Source: Clostridium paridis
GTDB lineage: Bacteria; Bacillota; Clostridia; Clostridiales; Clostridiaceae
Assembly: GCF_016765615.1 (NCBI RefSeq)
Contig: NZ_JAESWA010000022.1
Location: 521,542-585,541 of the forward strand
Direction of reading: 5' to 3'
DNA: 64,000 nucleotides
The first letter of the stretch is position 1; every line of letters starts with the position of its first letter. Below, piece by piece: positions 62,165 to 64,000 of this stretch. The position numbers were made by a program, and so were the translations under genes. Below the pieces are notes generated by a model. It was given only the letters and a program-made list of their open reading frames with translations, was not told the DNA's origin and did not search any database.

Positions 62165-64000
62165 TTATAAACCTCCCACGATTAGAAGAAGTTCTTTTAT
62201 CACTTGCCCTATTTGTCCTATTCATATACTCTTTTCTTATATTACTTTTAAAATTACTATCAATTGGAGTCTCTTTAATAGAACTCTTACTTACCTTTTC
62301 CCTATTTCTATTTAACCCTTCACTAGATAATTTAAATTCTTTATTTATATTTTCTCTTTTAATATAGTCCTTCCGTTTATTCTGCTTATCGCTTCCTTCT
62401 GCCTTATTATTAGAACTTCTATCTGCATTTAATGTAGTAGGCTTTCCACTATCATAGCTTTTCATATTCTTCATTCTTCTATCTGATAAGTTATTCTTTT
62501 TATCTCCATAAGGTTTATTCATTCTATTTTTATGAACACTTCTCCTAGCTTCATTAAACATTTTCTCACTTTCATATTCATTTTTTAAATCTTCTAATGA
62601 ACCAACTCTGTTTTTAATTCCAGTTTTAATATTACTTGGTGTAGATTTAATTTTATTTCCTAAAGCATCCTTTTTCATGCCTATATTATCCTTTATGCTT
62701 AATGCCTTTCCTATCTTATTACCTGTTTTGCTCATAATACTTCTATCAGTTAGTCCCTCATTATTTTCTGTGTTTTTCCTATTTAAATTTTTTCTTCTGT
62801 TTAAAAGGATTGCTCCAGGATTATTCTTTAGCGGATTACTTTCAGTATCTCCAGTATTACCACCTTCAAATTTTCGTTTAGTAAGTTTTCTTAATCTATT
62901 CATCATATAAAGTGACTTTATACTAAATTTATCCCCTTTACTTTTCCCATTCATAAAATCAAAAGCAGACAATACTTCATTAGATTTTCGATATGCTAAA
63001 AAGAAAAATAATAACTGTGCAAAAAATACAAACAAGAAACCATATTTATTTTCGTCAGATACAATATATAAAAACTCACTAATAGTAAAAACTAGAGAAG
63101 TTATAAGGCACAGCCCTTGCCTTTTTAATACAGACCCTAGCAAATTAGTAACTCCCCTTATTGCATTTCCTGAAAATCCTGGTATAAGTCCAGCAGTTAA
63201 ATTAAGTGGTAATACTACAGCATAAAACAAAAATGAAAGTTGATAATATAGTAGTGCACCAGCAAACAATAAAACAACAGCCGAGAAAATGATATTTAAA
63301 AAGAACGTTAAAATAACAATTCCAAGCCTTGCTGCTAATCCACCTATGCTCATATAAGTATTTCCGTTATTTTCCACTTCCTTTTTTACAGCTTCTTCCC
63401 TTTCATTTGAACCATTAGTATTATTTAGAATAGATGCTACTCTATTAGAATCATCTTTATTTATATCATTTATATTTGAGTTCCCATACTGTAATAAAAG
63501 ATAGGGTTTTTGCACTTGAATTTGAAACAATCTATCTCTTATACTTGCCACTGCTTCATCATTAGTCATACTTTTCTCTGGAGAAACTACAGTACTTCCT
63601 ATACCGAGCATTCCTGAAGATACTTCCTTACTAAAATCATTTATCTTTAACAAGTATTGGTCACTAAATAACGAATAACCAACAAGCCCTCCCATAACTA
63701 CTATAAAAGATAAAACTGAAGATAGAGCCTTTGACATTTCCCTTTTTAAAAGCCCAACTACTACTAAATAAGTTCCTACCGCTAAAATTAATAGCATAAT
63801 AAAGCCCGGTAAAAGCCCATTTGACATCAATCCATTCTCATTAAAACCAATAACATTTTGAATCATTGGTTTAATTTGTTTTAATATATCTGATATAAAA
63901 TCTAGGGAATAAGCTTGCTCAACTAGAAATCCAACAAAGTACGCTAATAGATTATTAATACTAAATATTGCATTTGTAATTAAATTTACTCCAGTCCCTA
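62157..64000 (-). CDS. VirB6/TrbL-like conjugal membrane protein (Tn916 Orf15-like), 5' end outside window
   Basis: The frame is open to the last base of the window, so the first visible ATG (63866) is not the start. At least 614 codons are seen: about seven membrane helices in the first 330 residues, then a long Lys/Arg/Asn-rich cytoplasmic tail (about 230 residues). It fits the polytopic channel component of Tn916-type conjugation systems. It overlaps the wall hydrolase gene, so the two are one operon. The rest of the transfer region should lie further right. Confidence 0.85.
   Translation of the reverse strand, partial: GTGVNLITNAIFSINNLLAYFVGFLVEQAYSLDFISDILKQIKPMIQNVIGFNENGLMSNGLLPGFIMLLILAVGTYLVVVGLLKREMSKALSSVLSFIVVMGGLVGYSLFSDQYLLKINDFSKEVSSGMLGIGSTVVSPEKSMTNDEAVASIRDRLFQIQVQKPYLLLQYGNSNINDINKDDSNRVASILNNTNGSNEREEAVKKEVENNGNTYMSIGGLAARLGIVILTFFLNIIFSAVVLLFAGALLYYQLSFLFYAVVLPLNLTAGLIPGFSGNAIRGVTNLLGSVLKRQGLCLITSLVFTISEFLYIVSDENKYGFLFVFFAQLLFFFLAYRKSNEVLSAFDFMNGKSKGDKFSIKSLYMMNRLRKLTKRKFEGGNTGDTESNPLKNNPGAILLNRRKNLNRKNTENNEGLTDRSIMSKTGNKIGKALSIKDNIGMKKDALGNKIKSTPSNIKTGIKNRVGSLEDLKNEYESEKMFNEARRSVHKNRMNKPYGDKKNNLSDRRMKNMKSYDSGKPTTLNADRSSNNKAEGSDKQNKRKDYIKRENINKEFKLSSEGLNRNREKVSKSSIKETPIDSNFKSNIRKEYMNRTNRASDKRTSSNRGRFINE

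Larger units (their letters stand above)
55955..64000. mobile_element. Left part of a Tn916-like integrative conjugative element (continues past window)
   Basis: Three adjacent genes at the right edge resemble Tn916 orf15 (membrane channel), orf14 (lysozyme-NlpC/P60) and orf13 (small TcpC-like). They are followed by a cargo region with an RNase H-RnlAB system, a Cys-rich protein and a DUF2971 protein. The border is inferred from the gene remnant at 55883-55954. No integrase or excisionase is on this side, so it should lie at the other end. The outer limit is not seen. Confidence 0.55.

Overview
The window looks like the chromosome of a low-GC, anaerobic, spore-forming Firmicute, most likely Clostridium sensu stricto. 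The grounds are a very AT-rich sequence with strong AGGAGG ribosome binding sites, a ferredoxin-dependent 2-oxoacid oxidoreductase, the sporulation protein YtaF, a fused PotCD polyamine transporter, a T-box in front of leuA and PadR/DUF1048 modules. No rRNA, tRNA or CRISPR array was found.

Layout. 0-2.5 kb: the end of a polyamine ABC transporter (potB, then a potC-potD fusion). 2.6-3.6 kb: an ECF sigma factor with its zinc-finger anti-sigma factor. 3.7-5.6 kb: ndk, acyP and a membrane-anchored glucosaminidase with a structured leader. 5.9-9.3 kb: leuA with a leucine T-box, and spermidine synthesis (speD-speE). 9.6-10.6 kb: a TPR-like protein with a structured leader. 10.8-12.5 kb: amtB-glnK. 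12.9-19.9 kb: a 2-hydroxyacid dehydrogenase, full-length cobalamin-dependent metH, a zinc-ribbon protein, a PAP2 phosphatase, a DUF1232 protein and carbonic anhydrase. 20-22.6 kb: korAB. 22.9-26.1 kb: a very large beta-propeller sensor kinase. 26.3-31.5 kb: an iron-sulfur protein, a PadR module, araC-clpP, an old yellow enzyme and a CorA-like transporter. 31.6-39 kb: a GNAT enzyme, a sortase-anchored GH30 glycosidase and a TetR-MMPL pair. 39-55.6 kb: small regulators, acetyltransferases, hydrolases, a second PadR module, a GH1 enzyme, ytaF, a NodB-like deacetylase and two gene scars.

56-64 kb appears to be one end of an integrative conjugative element. The right edge carries Tn916-like transfer genes: a VirB6/TrbL-like membrane protein, a lysozyme-NlpC/P60 wall hydrolase and a small TcpC/VirB8-like protein. 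Immediately downstream, where Tn916 carries tetM, is a cargo operon. The left border lies against a 23-codon 3' remnant of a gene that still has its terminator.

The most interesting system is that cargo operon: an RNase HI gene abuts an RnlA-type HEPN toxin gene (TAG followed directly by GTG), followed by an RnlB antitoxin. In E. coli the RnlA toxin is known to depend on the housekeeping RNase HI. Here a dedicated RNase HI, with a viroplasmin-like N-terminus and an extra C-terminal domain of about 100 residues, is encoded with the toxin, which suggests a self-contained three-component anti-phage toxin-antitoxin system.

Other points of note are a dispersed palindromic intergenic repeat (three copies), two unassigned structured leaders, well-formed PadR and TetR operators, and an in-frame internal deletion in a HIT-family gene.
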